This document shows positions 8,335-16,461 of a stretch of DNA of 64,000 nt, one piece after another. The notes below the pieces were generated by a model. It did not search any database, was not told the origin of the DNA, and was given only the letters and a program-made list of their open reading frames with translations. Location: NCBI RefSeq assembly GCF_003994475.1, contig NZ_RZNY01000013.1, positions 86,883 to 150,882 of the forward strand, given 5' to 3'. The translations under genes were made by a program, and so were the position numbers. This stretch comes from Paenibacillus anaericanus. GTDB taxonomy: Bacteria; Bacillota; Bacilli; Paenibacillales; Paenibacillaceae. The first letter of the stretch is position 1; every line of letters begins with the position of its first letter.

Positions 8335-9123
8335 TCACTCTTCGCCTCGAATTTCTTTAATCCCTTTTCCACCTAAATACGCATGAGCATTTTTTATTTT
8401 ATCGACGGTTTGAAATCCATACTTGTTATAGACCTTTTCTATTGATTCATTTATTGGAAAAACCCAGAGATTCTCTATTCCTCTATTCATTACTTCTCTT
8501 TGTATAAACTGAATTATTACACCGATTAAACCTTTTCCTCTGAACTCTTCAATCGTAGCTACACTTTCCATTCGAGCCTGATCTCCATCTTCAAAAACAC
8601 ATGCGGTAGAGCAAGCTACTCCATCGTATCGAAGAAGATAATGAGTGAAGGCCGGATGATTAAATTGTTCTTTATAGACATTCTCAATGATCTCCATTCC
8701 TCCAAACTCTTTAATACTACTCTCTATCTCTAGTGCCTCTTGGTAGTTTTCTTCGGTTACCCTTTCAATCGTAATGCTATTGTTATTAACGATTTCAATC
8801 ACTCGATTATCCCATAATTGAACGGGGCTCATTAACTCTTCATACATAAAATCTCTTTCTTTTAACTCGGAAATGATATTCTGTTGGTTCTCTAAGTTAT
8901 AGATATAGAATCTTGGAATGATTGCTCTGGATTCATAAAAATTAATTACTTCATCTACTATTAACTGTGGATCATGACACGTATCGCTTAGATGTGCGTG
9001 ATTTGCATCATAATAATTCGGATGATCTTCATTGCAAAATATGGAACCCCACTTCGTTTCAATTCGCTCGGTAAATGTTTCTAAGTATGCAAAATCTAGC
9101 TTAAGTACATCTTGTAACATCAT
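8335..9123 (-). CDS. GNAT family N-acetyltransferase
   Basis: A 262-residue protein. The C-terminal half (about 115-255) is a GNAT fold: ESVATIEEFRGKGLIGVII (about 187-205) is motif A with the acetyl-CoA pyrophosphate loop (R-G-K-G-L-I-G), and VYNKYGFQTVDK is motif B. The N-terminal half (1-110) is an extra domain, possibly a degenerate second GNAT repeat. The acceptor is unknown. AGGGAG precedes the ATG. It lies between the CPBP protease gene (14-base gap) and the yfiT-like gene, all in the same direction. Confidence 0.85.
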   Translation of the reverse strand: MMLQDVLKLDFAYLETFTERIETKWGSIFCNEDHPNYYDANHAHLSDTCHDPQLIVDEVINFYESRAIIPRFYIYNLENQQNIISELKERDFMYEELMSPVQLWDNRVIEIVNNNSITIERVTEENYQEALEIESSIKEFGGMEIIENVYKEQFNHPAFTHYLLRYDGVACSTACVFEDGDQARMESVATIEEFRGKGLIGVIIQFIQREVMNRGIENLWVFPINESIEKVYNKYGFQTVDKIKNAHAYLGGKGIKEIRGEE

Positions 9124-9137
9124 AATATAGCTACTCC

Positions 9138-9980
9138 CTATCTAATTATTGTTTCAGAATTGTATTGCCTTCTATAAGCTCTTATACCCAGCCCAACAGC
9201 TAAGTATAGAATGGTAGTGATGATCCCACTGATTGGTGATACAAATATTTCTTTGCCTGCGGCAATACTGATATATCCAGATATAACTAAAGGATTAATT
9301 AGTGAGTCTTCTACCATATGTAAAATAACACATGGCCAAATGGACTTTGTTACCCTATAAAGTTCAGTATACATCACAGACCAACAAATCATTGTAATGA
9401 CAGCAACAACGACAAATATAGATCGGTTTACAGGTAGTACTGCTTGCATATCTGTTCCCGATAAAAAAAACAAGTAATAAGGAACATGCCATATTCCCCA
9501 CACTGATCCAACGATCAGATATAGCTTCCAGTCTTTAAGATTAAGTTTGATGAGTTGTGAAGTTAGGAATCCCCGCCAAACCGTCTCTTCAAAAATATTT
9601 TTAATAAAATTAATAATCAATGTACCAAGAAATACCCCAACAAAAACTTTCAGATTAAGTGCGGACAACTCAATCCACTTTGTTGTAGCACCGATAACCA
9701 AGATGATTGCTGTTACAACAGGAAAAATCAAAACTGAAGTCAAATACCATTTCATATTACCTTTTAAATTTAGCTTGAAACCAACATCTTTCCAACTTCC
9801 CTTTGAGAATATAATGATTGCAAATGCAGTAAGCATAGGCAATACAAGCCATATCCCCATACCGAGCGTGTCACCTTTAGGTTGATCAGTAAGAACAGAG
9901 TCTACAAGCACGCCTATCCACCCACTAAAAATAACAACCAAGACAAATATAACAATATTTTGTATCGTTTTTTTATCCAT
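9138..9980 (-). CDS. CPBP family intramembrane metalloprotease
   Basis: About 280 residues with seven or eight hydrophobic segments. The catalytic motifs of the CPBP (Abi/CAAX) family are present: FEETVWRGFL (E131, E132, R136), GIWHVPYY (H165) and a later HMVEDSL histidine. Bacterial members cleave within membranes and are tied to bacteriocin self-immunity or protein processing. The ATG at 9980 is preferred: the upstream in-frame ATG at 9992 is part of the GGAGG that serves as its ribosome site. It leads a CPBP-GNAT-DinB gene string on the minus strand. Confidence 0.88.
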   Translation of the reverse strand: MDKKTIQNIVIFVLVVIFSGWIGVLVDSVLTDQPKGDTLGMGIWLVLPMLTAFAIIIFSKGSWKDVGFKLNLKGNMKWYLTSVLIFPVVTAIILVIGATTKWIELSALNLKVFVGVFLGTLIINFIKNIFEETVWRGFLTSQLIKLNLKDWKLYLIVGSVWGIWHVPYYLFFLSGTDMQAVLPVNRSIFVVVAVITMICWSVMYTELYRVTKSIWPCVILHMVEDSLINPLVISGYISIAAGKEIFVSPISGIITTILYLAVGLGIRAYRRQYNSETIIR

Positions 9981-10043
9981 GGAAGCCTCCATTGTATCAA
10001 GATTTTGGGAATTCGGTTCACTGATCTAGCATACCGTTGTTTC

Positions 10044-10095
10044 AAAAAAAAGCGCTCAGTCTCTAGAATGATTTTCATCCTAGACTGGAGCGTTT
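10044..10095 (-). terminator. Terminator of the small membrane protein gene
   Basis: On the minus strand, an imperfect 20-bp hairpin (arms containing CGCTC and AGTCT) is followed by eight T residues. It lies between the small coiled-coil gene and the CPBP gene. Confidence 0.75.
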
Positions 10096-10119
10096 GTTGT
10101 CTGAGCATATTCAATTATT

Positions 10120-10368
10120 TTATATCTCAGTTTCATCTTTCTTTGATATCTTTATCTCGCTTAAAATAAGATTTTGCTCAGCTATAATTTTTGTGAGGTC
10201 TTCCATCTGCCTCATCATTTCTTGATGATTTCGATTAAGCTGAGCATTCATTGCACTAACTTCTCCATCTTGTTTAGCAATATTAGAATGATTAATTGCT
10301 CCCCTAATAACTGCATAAAGCAACAAAAAACTAATAGCTGTAGAAAACACCCAAATTATAATACCCAT
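10120..10368 (-). CDS. Small membrane protein with coiled coil
   Basis: About 82 residues. One membrane helix (about 3-24 after the chosen start) is followed by a polar, heptad-like segment (about 35-75, rich in M, Q, L and E) likely to form a coiled coil in the cytoplasm. The ATG at 10368 has AAAGGA upstream; the in-frame ATG at 10389 has no ribosome site. A good terminator follows. It stands alone between the divergent ger operon and the CPBP gene. No family recognised. Confidence 0.6.
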   Translation of the reverse strand: MGIIIWVFSTAISFLLLYAVIRGAINHSNIAKQDGEVSAMNAQLNRNHQEMMRQMEDLTKIIAEQNLILSEIKISKKDETEI

Positions 10369-10488
10369 AGGAGATTCACTTCCTTTCATATAGCAAAAAG
10401 ATAAATTTCCGCACTACTCTAACTGTTCCATATTCATTTAACAATTCCTTCCTTATTATAGACCCTTTAATTCTCTAACGGTCAAACA

Positions 10489-10545
10489 GCCGTAGAATAA
10501 ACCGTAGAATAAGTCCTCTTCCTTTCGGAGATAATCTGTATAGCA
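10489..10545 (+). promoter_or_regulatory. Possible sporulation promoter of the ger operon
   Basis: CCGTAGAATAA occurs twice in tandem (about 10490-10513). The second AATAA lies 17 bases before GATAAT, loosely resembling a sigma-G-type pair (-35 GNATA, -10 CATNNTA), as expected for a ger operon. This is a weak match made by eye. Confidence 0.3.
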
Positions 10546-10569
10546 GCTTATGGAAAGGGATAACAATCC

Positions 10570-12174
10570 ATGAAATTTTTGAACAAAATGATTATGAGAA
10601 TATTTACAGGCACTTCACAAGGACAATCCGATTCAAGTAAGGAAACACACCAGAATCAGGTCAAAACAAAACTTCAGGACAATATTCAACATATAAAAAA
10701 AACGCTTGGAAATAGCACGGATCTAATCGTTAGAGAAATTCGGATCGGGACGGATAAACAGATCAAAGCCGCTATATTCTATACGGATGGATTGGCTGAT
10801 GCCAAGTCTGTACAGAATTTCATTATGGAAACACTCATGATCAATTTCCCGAATTCTAATCTTGATAAGATGCTAACATCCGGACAAGATAGCTTCCAGA
10901 TCTTAAAAAATCATATCCTTACAGTTGGAGAAGTTAAGGATGTTTATGAGTTTGATTCCTTATTCACATCCCTGTTATCAGGAGATGCTATTCTCCTGCT
11001 GGATGGATACGCGCAAGGGTTCACTCTTGGTATGCGAGGATGGAAAGACCGCGGTGTTACGGAGACTTCCACAGAAACTGTTATTCGGGGGCCTAAGGAA
11101 GGATTTACAGAGAACCTTCGCACGAATACCGCGTTAATACGTCGAAAAATAAAAGACCCTCATCTTTGGTTAGAATCAAAAGAAATTGGAAGAGTGACCA
11201 AGACTAGCGTGGGCATTATGTACATCAAGGGAATTGTTAATGATAAAGTTGTACAAGAAGTTCACAGGCGCTTAGACCGGATCGATATCGATGGGATACT
11301 AGAAAGCGGTTATATTGAGGAATTAATCGAAGATGAGACATATACACCGTTCCCAACCATTTACCATACGGAACGGCCAGATGTCGTTGCCGCCGATCTC
11401 TTGGAAGGGAAAATAGCCATATTGGTGGACGGAACCCCAATAGTACTTGTCGTCCCTATTACCCTGATGTCCTTCATTCAGGCTGCGGAGGACTATTATC
11501 AGCGAGCAGACATTAGTACCCTTATCCGTATGCTCCGTTTTCTGAGTATATTCATTTCTCTACTAGGTCCATCTCTATATATAGCCATTACCACCTTCCA
11601 TCAGGAGATGTTGCCAACTCTACTTCTAATCAGTTTGGCCGCGCAACGGGAAGGGGTGCCCTTTCCCGCATTTATTGAAGCGCTCATGATGGAAGTATCC
11701 TTTGAAATTTTGCGGGAAGCCAGTATACGAATGCCTAAGGCCATAGCCCAATCCATATCCATTGTAGGAACTTTAGTTATCGGAACTGCGGCGGTTGAAG
11801 CTGGGATTATCTCCGCTGCTATGGTTATCGTTATTGCGATTACCGCCGTCTCCAGTTTTGTACTGCCTTCCTTCGACCTGTCCATGACCATTAGAATGCT
11901 TCGTTTCCCGATGATGATGCTTGCCGCCTCATTCGGTTTATTTGGGATTATCATTGGAGTCATTGCGATTGTTCTTCACCTATGTAGCTTACGTTCCTTT
12001 GGTGTGCCCTATATGAGTCCGTTCGCTCCGTTTATCCTTGAAGAACAAAAGGACTCCATTCTCCGAATGCCCCGTTGGGCCATGTTTTCTCGGCCTAGGC
12101 TTATCAGTCGAAAGAATATCATTCGAGAGCAAAGTGCTCCTCCAGAAAAACCACAGGACAAAACAGGAGGTTGA
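10570..12174 (+). CDS. GerA-type spore germinant receptor subunit A
   Basis: A 534-residue GerA-family protein. Residues 1-290 are the soluble N-terminal region that packs with the C subunit. Four or five membrane helices follow (about 295-480), including the conserved RADISTLIRMLRFLSIFISLLGP entry and PFPAFIEALMMEVSFEILREA core; the polar tail ends near 534. Receptors of A, B and C subunits sit in the spore inner membrane and trigger germination on sensing amino acids or sugars. The next gene (C subunit) starts 3 bases after its stop. Ligand cannot be read from sequence. Confidence 0.95.
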   Translation: MKFLNKMIMRIFTGTSQGQSDSSKETHQNQVKTKLQDNIQHIKKTLGNSTDLIVREIRIGTDKQIKAAIFYTDGLADAKSVQNFIMETLMINFPNSNLDKMLTSGQDSFQILKNHILTVGEVKDVYEFDSLFTSLLSGDAILLLDGYAQGFTLGMRGWKDRGVTETSTETVIRGPKEGFTENLRTNTALIRRKIKDPHLWLESKEIGRVTKTSVGIMYIKGIVNDKVVQEVHRRLDRIDIDGILESGYIEELIEDETYTPFPTIYHTERPDVVAADLLEGKIAILVDGTPIVLVVPITLMSFIQAAEDYYQRADISTLIRMLRFLSIFISLLGPSLYIAITTFHQEMLPTLLLISLAAQREGVPFPAFIEALMMEVSFEILREASIRMPKAIAQSISIVGTLVIGTAAVEAGIISAAMVIVIAITAVSSFVLPSFDLSMTIRMLRFPMMMLAASFGLFGIIIGVIAIVLHLCSLRSFGVPYMSPFAPFILEEQKDSILRMPRWAMFSRPRLISRKNIIREQSAPPEKPQDKTGG

Positions 12175-12177
12175 CCT

Positions 12178-13374
12178 ATGAAACGGAGTGGACTCTTGCT
12201 TTGTATTTGCATCAGCTTAGTTGTATTCGTTACGGGGTGTTGGAACCGCCGCGAGTTGAACGAACTTGCTATTGCCGTTGGTATGGGGATTGATAAATCT
12301 GGGGATCAATACGAGATTACCGTACAAGTAGTGGAACCAAGTGAAGTCGCAGGAAAAAAAGGGGGTACCTCCTCGCCAGTCACCTTGTTTCAAGCGAAAG
12401 GACCTAGCATATTAGAAGCCCTTAGGGAAATTACTACAATTAGTCCTCGCATAATTTATCTAGCGCATTTACGAGTTTTGGTCCTCGGTGAATCATTGGC
12501 GAGAGCGGGAATGGCAGACGCCCTTGACTTCATGTCGAGAGAACCTGAAGCACGAAATGACTTCTTCATTGTTGTGGCTAAGGAAGCTAAGGCGAGTGAC
12601 ACGCTAAAAATATTGACCAATCTGGAGAAGGTTCCCTCCGTTAGATTGTTTTCAACTTTGGAGACATCTGAGCAACAATGGGCACCTACAACGACAGTTA
12701 AATTGGATGAACTTATCTCTGTACTAGTAAGTGAGGGGAAACATCCCGTATTAACCGGGCTAGTTCCCTTAGGAGATCTAGCTATAGGAGAAACTCGAAA
12801 AAATACTGAAACCGTTAAGTCGCCCGCCGAGTTGCAATACACCGGACTAGCCGTATTTAGAAAAGATAAATTAATCGGTTGGTTAAGTAACGAGGAGGGC
12901 AAAGCCTATAATTATGTCACTAATCAAATTAAAGGTACTGTCGGCTATGTTTCTTGTCCAGACGGAGGAAGTATATCATTAAAAGTCATTCGCTCTAAAA
13001 CGAAGGTTAAAGGTAGCGTGAACGATGAACAACCACAAATCGAAATTGAAGTGCGAGCAGAAGCGAATGTAGGCGAAGTTCAATGTCATCTCGATCTGAC
13101 CAAGAACGAAACAATTACTAAAGTGGAGAAATGGGCAAATGAGAAGTTGGAAAATTTAATTGAAATGACCGTATCCAGGGTGCAACAAGACTACAAAGTT
13201 GATATTTTTGGATTTGGTGAAGTCATTCATCGCTCAAATCCAAAAGCTTGGAAAAAGCTGAAAGATCATTGGGATCAAACTTTTGTGAATATTCCGGTCC
13301 ATGTGAAAGTTAATTCTAAGATTCGAACCCTAGGTAAGGTATCCAACTCCTTCCTGGAACAACTGAAAGAATAA
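12178..13374 (+). CDS. Ger(x)C family spore germination lipoprotein (subunit C)
   Basis: A 398-residue lipoprotein with a signal peptide ending in lipobox VTGC (C21), followed by CWNRRELNELAIAVGMGID, the hallmark start of GerC proteins. Three mixed alpha/beta domains follow. The protein is lipidated and anchored on the outer face of the spore inner membrane with the A and B subunits. GGAGG lies 7 bases before the ATG. It is the second gene of the five-gene germinant receptor operon. Confidence 0.95.
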   Translation: MKRSGLLLCICISLVVFVTGCWNRRELNELAIAVGMGIDKSGDQYEITVQVVEPSEVAGKKGGTSSPVTLFQAKGPSILEALREITTISPRIIYLAHLRVLVLGESLARAGMADALDFMSREPEARNDFFIVVAKEAKASDTLKILTNLEKVPSVRLFSTLETSEQQWAPTTTVKLDELISVLVSEGKHPVLTGLVPLGDLAIGETRKNTETVKSPAELQYTGLAVFRKDKLIGWLSNEEGKAYNYVTNQIKGTVGYVSCPDGGSISLKVIRSKTKVKGSVNDEQPQIEIEVRAEANVGEVQCHLDLTKNETITKVEKWANEKLENLIEMTVSRVQQDYKVDIFGFGEVIHRSNPKAWKKLKDHWDQTFVNIPVHVKVNSKIRTLGKVSNSFLEQLKE

Positions 13375-13392
13375 ACTGAGGTGAAACATAGA

Positions 13393-14499
13393 ATGCTCGA
13401 GGGTGGGAAAATAAGTATTCGTCAACTTACCATACTAGTGATGCTTGTTACTATTGGAGATTCGATTCTGGTGTTACCTTCTATATCCACCTTTTATGCA
13501 CAGCAAGATGCTTGGGTGTCAAGTTTCATCGGCATGACAGCAGGCTTATTAGTCGTCTACGTGTTCTGTATGGTCGGACAACTTTACCCCCATTTGACCT
13601 TGATTCAATCCATTCAACAAATATTAGGGAAATGGGTTGGGGCCATCGTATCATTACTTTTCCTAGCTTACTTTTTTCTTTCCGCAACAGCACATACGCG
13701 GGAAGTGGGTGATTTTTTGAATATAGAAATGATACAGGAAACTCCCCTTCAGGCGTCTCAAATCTTATTTATAAGTATTGTGATCATGGCAGCAAGATTA
13801 GGACTTGAGGTCATTGGGCGCACAGCGGAATTTTTCACACCGTTGATCCTCATTATTTTCCTCATACTGATCATGTTCCTTTTACCACAAATTGAACTAG
13901 AAAGGATAGAACCCCTCCTGGAAAACGGAATAAAACCTGTACTAATGGGATCTATCCCTTGTCTCGCTTTCCCCTTTTTGGAGTTGGTTACCTTCTTAAT
14001 GATTCTGCCTTATGTAACTCAAACGAAAAAGATAAGGCAGGGATTCTTACAAGGTGCACTGTTCGGAGGTATTGTATTGATCATCATTATCGCGATGTCC
14101 GTTCTTGTTCTCGGTGCAGATGAAACTTCGAGAAGTATATATCCCAGTTATTCCTTGGCTAGAAAAATAAGTCTCGGCCGCTTTCTCGAGAGAGTTGAAT
14201 CCTCGATAGCCCTTATGTGGCTGTTAACCATATCAATAAAGATAACTTTGTATTTTTATGCTTTCATTCTAGGGTTGGCGCAATTGTTCAAATTAAAAGA
14301 ATACCGGATGCTGGCTTTGCCTGCAGCGATGCTCCTGATTGTACTCTCTCCGCTCATTTCTCCCAATATAACTTATTACAATGTACTGATTGCGAAATAC
14401 TGGCCGTACTTGGATTTGACTTATGGGTTACTCTTTCCGCTGTTATTGATAGGGGTATATTATGTTCGCAAAATATCCAAGAAACCTACTGAAGCTTAG
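13393..14499 (+). CDS. GerB-type germinant receptor permease (copy 1)
   Basis: About 368 residues, ten hydrophobic segments, of the spore germination branch of the APC transporter superfamily. The start ISIRQLTILVMLVTIGDSIL and the ARLGLEVIGR segment (helix 3-4 loop) are typical GerB features. The B subunit binds the germinant. The ATG at 13393 is preferred: GAGGTG lies 9 bases upstream, while the GTG at 13381 is inside that site. A second GerB gene lies two genes downstream. Confidence 0.93.
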   Translation: MLEGGKISIRQLTILVMLVTIGDSILVLPSISTFYAQQDAWVSSFIGMTAGLLVVYVFCMVGQLYPHLTLIQSIQQILGKWVGAIVSLLFLAYFFLSATAHTREVGDFLNIEMIQETPLQASQILFISIVIMAARLGLEVIGRTAEFFTPLILIIFLILIMFLLPQIELERIEPLLENGIKPVLMGSIPCLAFPFLELVTFLMILPYVTQTKKIRQGFLQGALFGGIVLIIIIAMSVLVLGADETSRSIYPSYSLARKISLGRFLERVESSIALMWLLTISIKITLYFYAFILGLAQLFKLKEYRMLALPAAMLLIVLSPLISPNITYYNVLIAKYWPYLDLTYGLLFPLLLIGVYYVRKISKKPTEA

Positions 14500-14518
14500 G
14501 GAAAGGGGAGGACTCAAC

Positions 14519-14752
14519 ATGCTGACTATAGCAGGAATTCTTATAGCTGTTGCTATAATTATTGCAATTGATGTTCCCGTTCTTTTGAGAAAGAAACTAC
14601 ATAAGGAGCTTTGGCTATTCTCCTTTCTGCTATGCCTCGGGACTGTGCTAGGTATTGTTCAAGCATTACATATCCAGATTGCTAATCCTATGGATTGGCT
14701 GATCATGGTTTACAAGCCCGTTGCTGACTTGGTAGAAACGTGGTTAAAGTGA
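14519..14752 (+). CDS. Small two-helix membrane protein in ger operon
   Basis: A 77-residue protein with two membrane helices (about 3-19 and 32-50) and a short amphipathic tail. GGGGAGG lies 7 bases before the ATG. It sits 19 bases after the first GerB gene and 24 bases before the second. Small D-type subunits with two membrane segments occur in several ger operons and modulate receptor output; this could be one, judging from size, topology and position only. Confidence 0.7.
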   Translation: MLTIAGILIAVAIIIAIDVPVLLRKKLHKELWLFSFLLCLGTVLGIVQALHIQIANPMDWLIMVYKPVADLVETWLK

Positions 14753-14776
14753 CAACGAAGTGGAGGGGATTCAAAG

Positions 14777-15901
14777 ATGACCAAAAATAATGAGAAAGTT
14801 ATCATGTTAGGAAAAATAAAAATAAGCTCGCGACAGTTCTCCATACTAATAGCTATATATATGATCGGTAGCGCCATTTTGAATATTCCAGCTATGTTAC
14901 AAATCGTGGCTAAACAGGATACTTGGATTTCTACAATCGTGGCGTTGGTGGTAGGTTTATGCGTTTTGCCCTTATACATCTATCTAGGCAACCGCTTCGC
15001 ACATGCTAACTTTACATGGTATATCGAGAAACTCCTTGGAAAATGGCTAGGAAAGATAGTTGCCCTTCTGTTTCTTGTCACTTTTCCAGCTATCGTTGCT
15101 ATACTTACGCTTCGTAATATTGGAGACTTCATGACAACGCAGATTTTAGAGGATACACCTATCCAGGCTATTCTTATCATCATACTAAGTGTAGTGATCA
15201 TGGGTGCTCGGCTCGGGCTTGAACCTCTGGCACGTGCAGCAGAGCTTTTTTTTCCTTTCATTATGGTTCTATTAATAGTCTTCATCGTATTAGCGTTCCC
15301 ACATATCAACTTTAACAATGTTCAGCCGGTACTCGAGAATGGATTAAAACCTGTACTCAAAGCATCCCTCATATTTATTGCCTATCCTTTTTTGGAGCCC
15401 ATTATATTATCCATGCTATTTCCAAGCGTTCAACATACCGAGAAAAATGGAAAAGCACTATTTACTGGCGTCCTTATCGGAGGATTTATTATGGTCGTCA
15501 TTACAATACTCACCATCCTGGTATTAGGAACACAAACGGTAAGCTTTGCCTACCCCAGTTACGCATTAGCGAAACTTATTCGCTTGGGGGACTTTTTGGT
15601 ACGAATTGAAATCATCATGGCGGTGATTTGGTTTATCACGATCTTCGTAAGATTAGCCCTACTGTTTTATATATCTATTGTGGGGATAGCCCAAGTATTA
15701 AATCTAAAGGACTACCGCTCCTTGACGTTCCCCATAGCCCTTCTACTGGTCCCTCTTTCGCTTCTGGCATTTCCAAATGCTGCATATTTTCAAGAGTTCA
15801 CACCCATCTGGACCATCCATGCCCTAGTAATGGGATTCATCTTTCCACTTTTGTTATGGTTGATCGATATTTTGAAAGGTGGAGGCAAGAAGACACCGTG
15901 A
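14777..15901 (+). CDS. GerB-type germinant receptor permease (copy 2)
   Basis: A 374-residue GerB paralog with ten hydrophobic segments. It parallels copy 1 throughout: ISSRQFSILIAIYMIGSAIL at the start, ARLGLEPLAR in the 3-4 loop, NGLKPVLKASLIFIAYPFLEP in the middle. GGAGGGG precedes the ATG. Two B genes in one operon suggest that one A/C pair can assemble with alternative ligand-binding subunits, widening germinant specificity. No strong terminator follows; a weak 6-bp stem (AAGGTG/CACCTT) lies at 15917-15941. Confidence 0.93.
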   Translation: MTKNNEKVIMLGKIKISSRQFSILIAIYMIGSAILNIPAMLQIVAKQDTWISTIVALVVGLCVLPLYIYLGNRFAHANFTWYIEKLLGKWLGKIVALLFLVTFPAIVAILTLRNIGDFMTTQILEDTPIQAILIIILSVVIMGARLGLEPLARAAELFFPFIMVLLIVFIVLAFPHINFNNVQPVLENGLKPVLKASLIFIAYPFLEPIILSMLFPSVQHTEKNGKALFTGVLIGGFIMVVITILTILVLGTQTVSFAYPSYALAKLIRLGDFLVRIEIIMAVIWFITIFVRLALLFYISIVGIAQVLNLKDYRSLTFPIALLLVPLSLLAFPNAAYFQEFTPIWTIHALVMGFIFPLLLWLIDILKGGGKKTP

Positions 15902-15902
15902 A

Positions 15903-16150
15903 TTACAAGTAAATACAAGGTGCTTCTTTTTTGATCACCTTATTCTTGATCACTTGATCCAAGACTACTTGCCCTTCATTCTGGATACTTCGCAGAGCTT
16001 CATCCAGCGATTTCTGCTTATTTTGAACTTGTACCATTTCACGATCGACGATTGGCTGATAATGACTATAAAATTCGGAAGGGATCTTGTCCATACCTCC
16101 AAATCAAATTATTCATTTGCTGCTCCGTACCATTACGTTTTTTATTGGTA
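15903..16150 (-). pseudogene. Decayed C-terminus of a sugar ABC solute-binding protein
   Basis: The minus strand from 16094 encodes about 63 residues ending at 15903, with EFYSHYQPIVDREMVQVQN and SLDEALRSIQNEGQ, the amphipathic C-terminal pattern of extracellular solute-binding proteins. The preceding part, NGTEQQMNNLIWRYGQD, is readable in another frame (about 16140-16085), so a frameshift splits the fragment after RYGQD. An in-frame stop lies just upstream and no N-terminal domain is visible. It is a remnant, not a gene; the family assignment is moderate. Confidence 0.5.
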
Positions 16151-16461
16151 AATAGTTATAAGTTTTACAGGTGCACAAATTCTAATCTGTGTCGAAAAGA
16201 GAGTTTTTGCGTAAAACTATGGCGCAGGACTCTAGAACTATATATACTTAATCCTTGAGGATAATCTTGGAATAAACGGGTATATAGTCCTCTAACATTC
16301 ATCAGATACATAAAGTAGCCCACATAGCTCCTCTAAGCTGTCGTAGATGAAAGTCCCCCCCGTCCTTGTAAGAAGAAATACATACGCTCAGCATGTTTGA
16401 AGGAAAGTAATTAGTTTGTGACTCAATTGGCGAAATATCAAAATGATTAAGGAGTGGTATA
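16151..16461. other. Intergenic region upstream of the zinc-ribbon gene
   Basis: No gene can be supported. The minus strand has a 45-codon open frame beginning at an ATG near 16302, with no convincing ribosome site. The promoter of the zinc-ribbon gene should lie in the last 150 bases. No repeats or hairpins of note. Confidence 0.4.

Noticed and set aside
8304-8372. Longer N-terminus of the DinB/YfiT-like protein from GTG at 8372
   Set aside because: It overlaps the GNAT gene, has no ribosome site and is absent from the family's usual start.
9914-10114. 66-codon frame on the minus strand
   Set aside because: It spans a terminator hairpin and the start of the CPBP gene, with no ribosome site.
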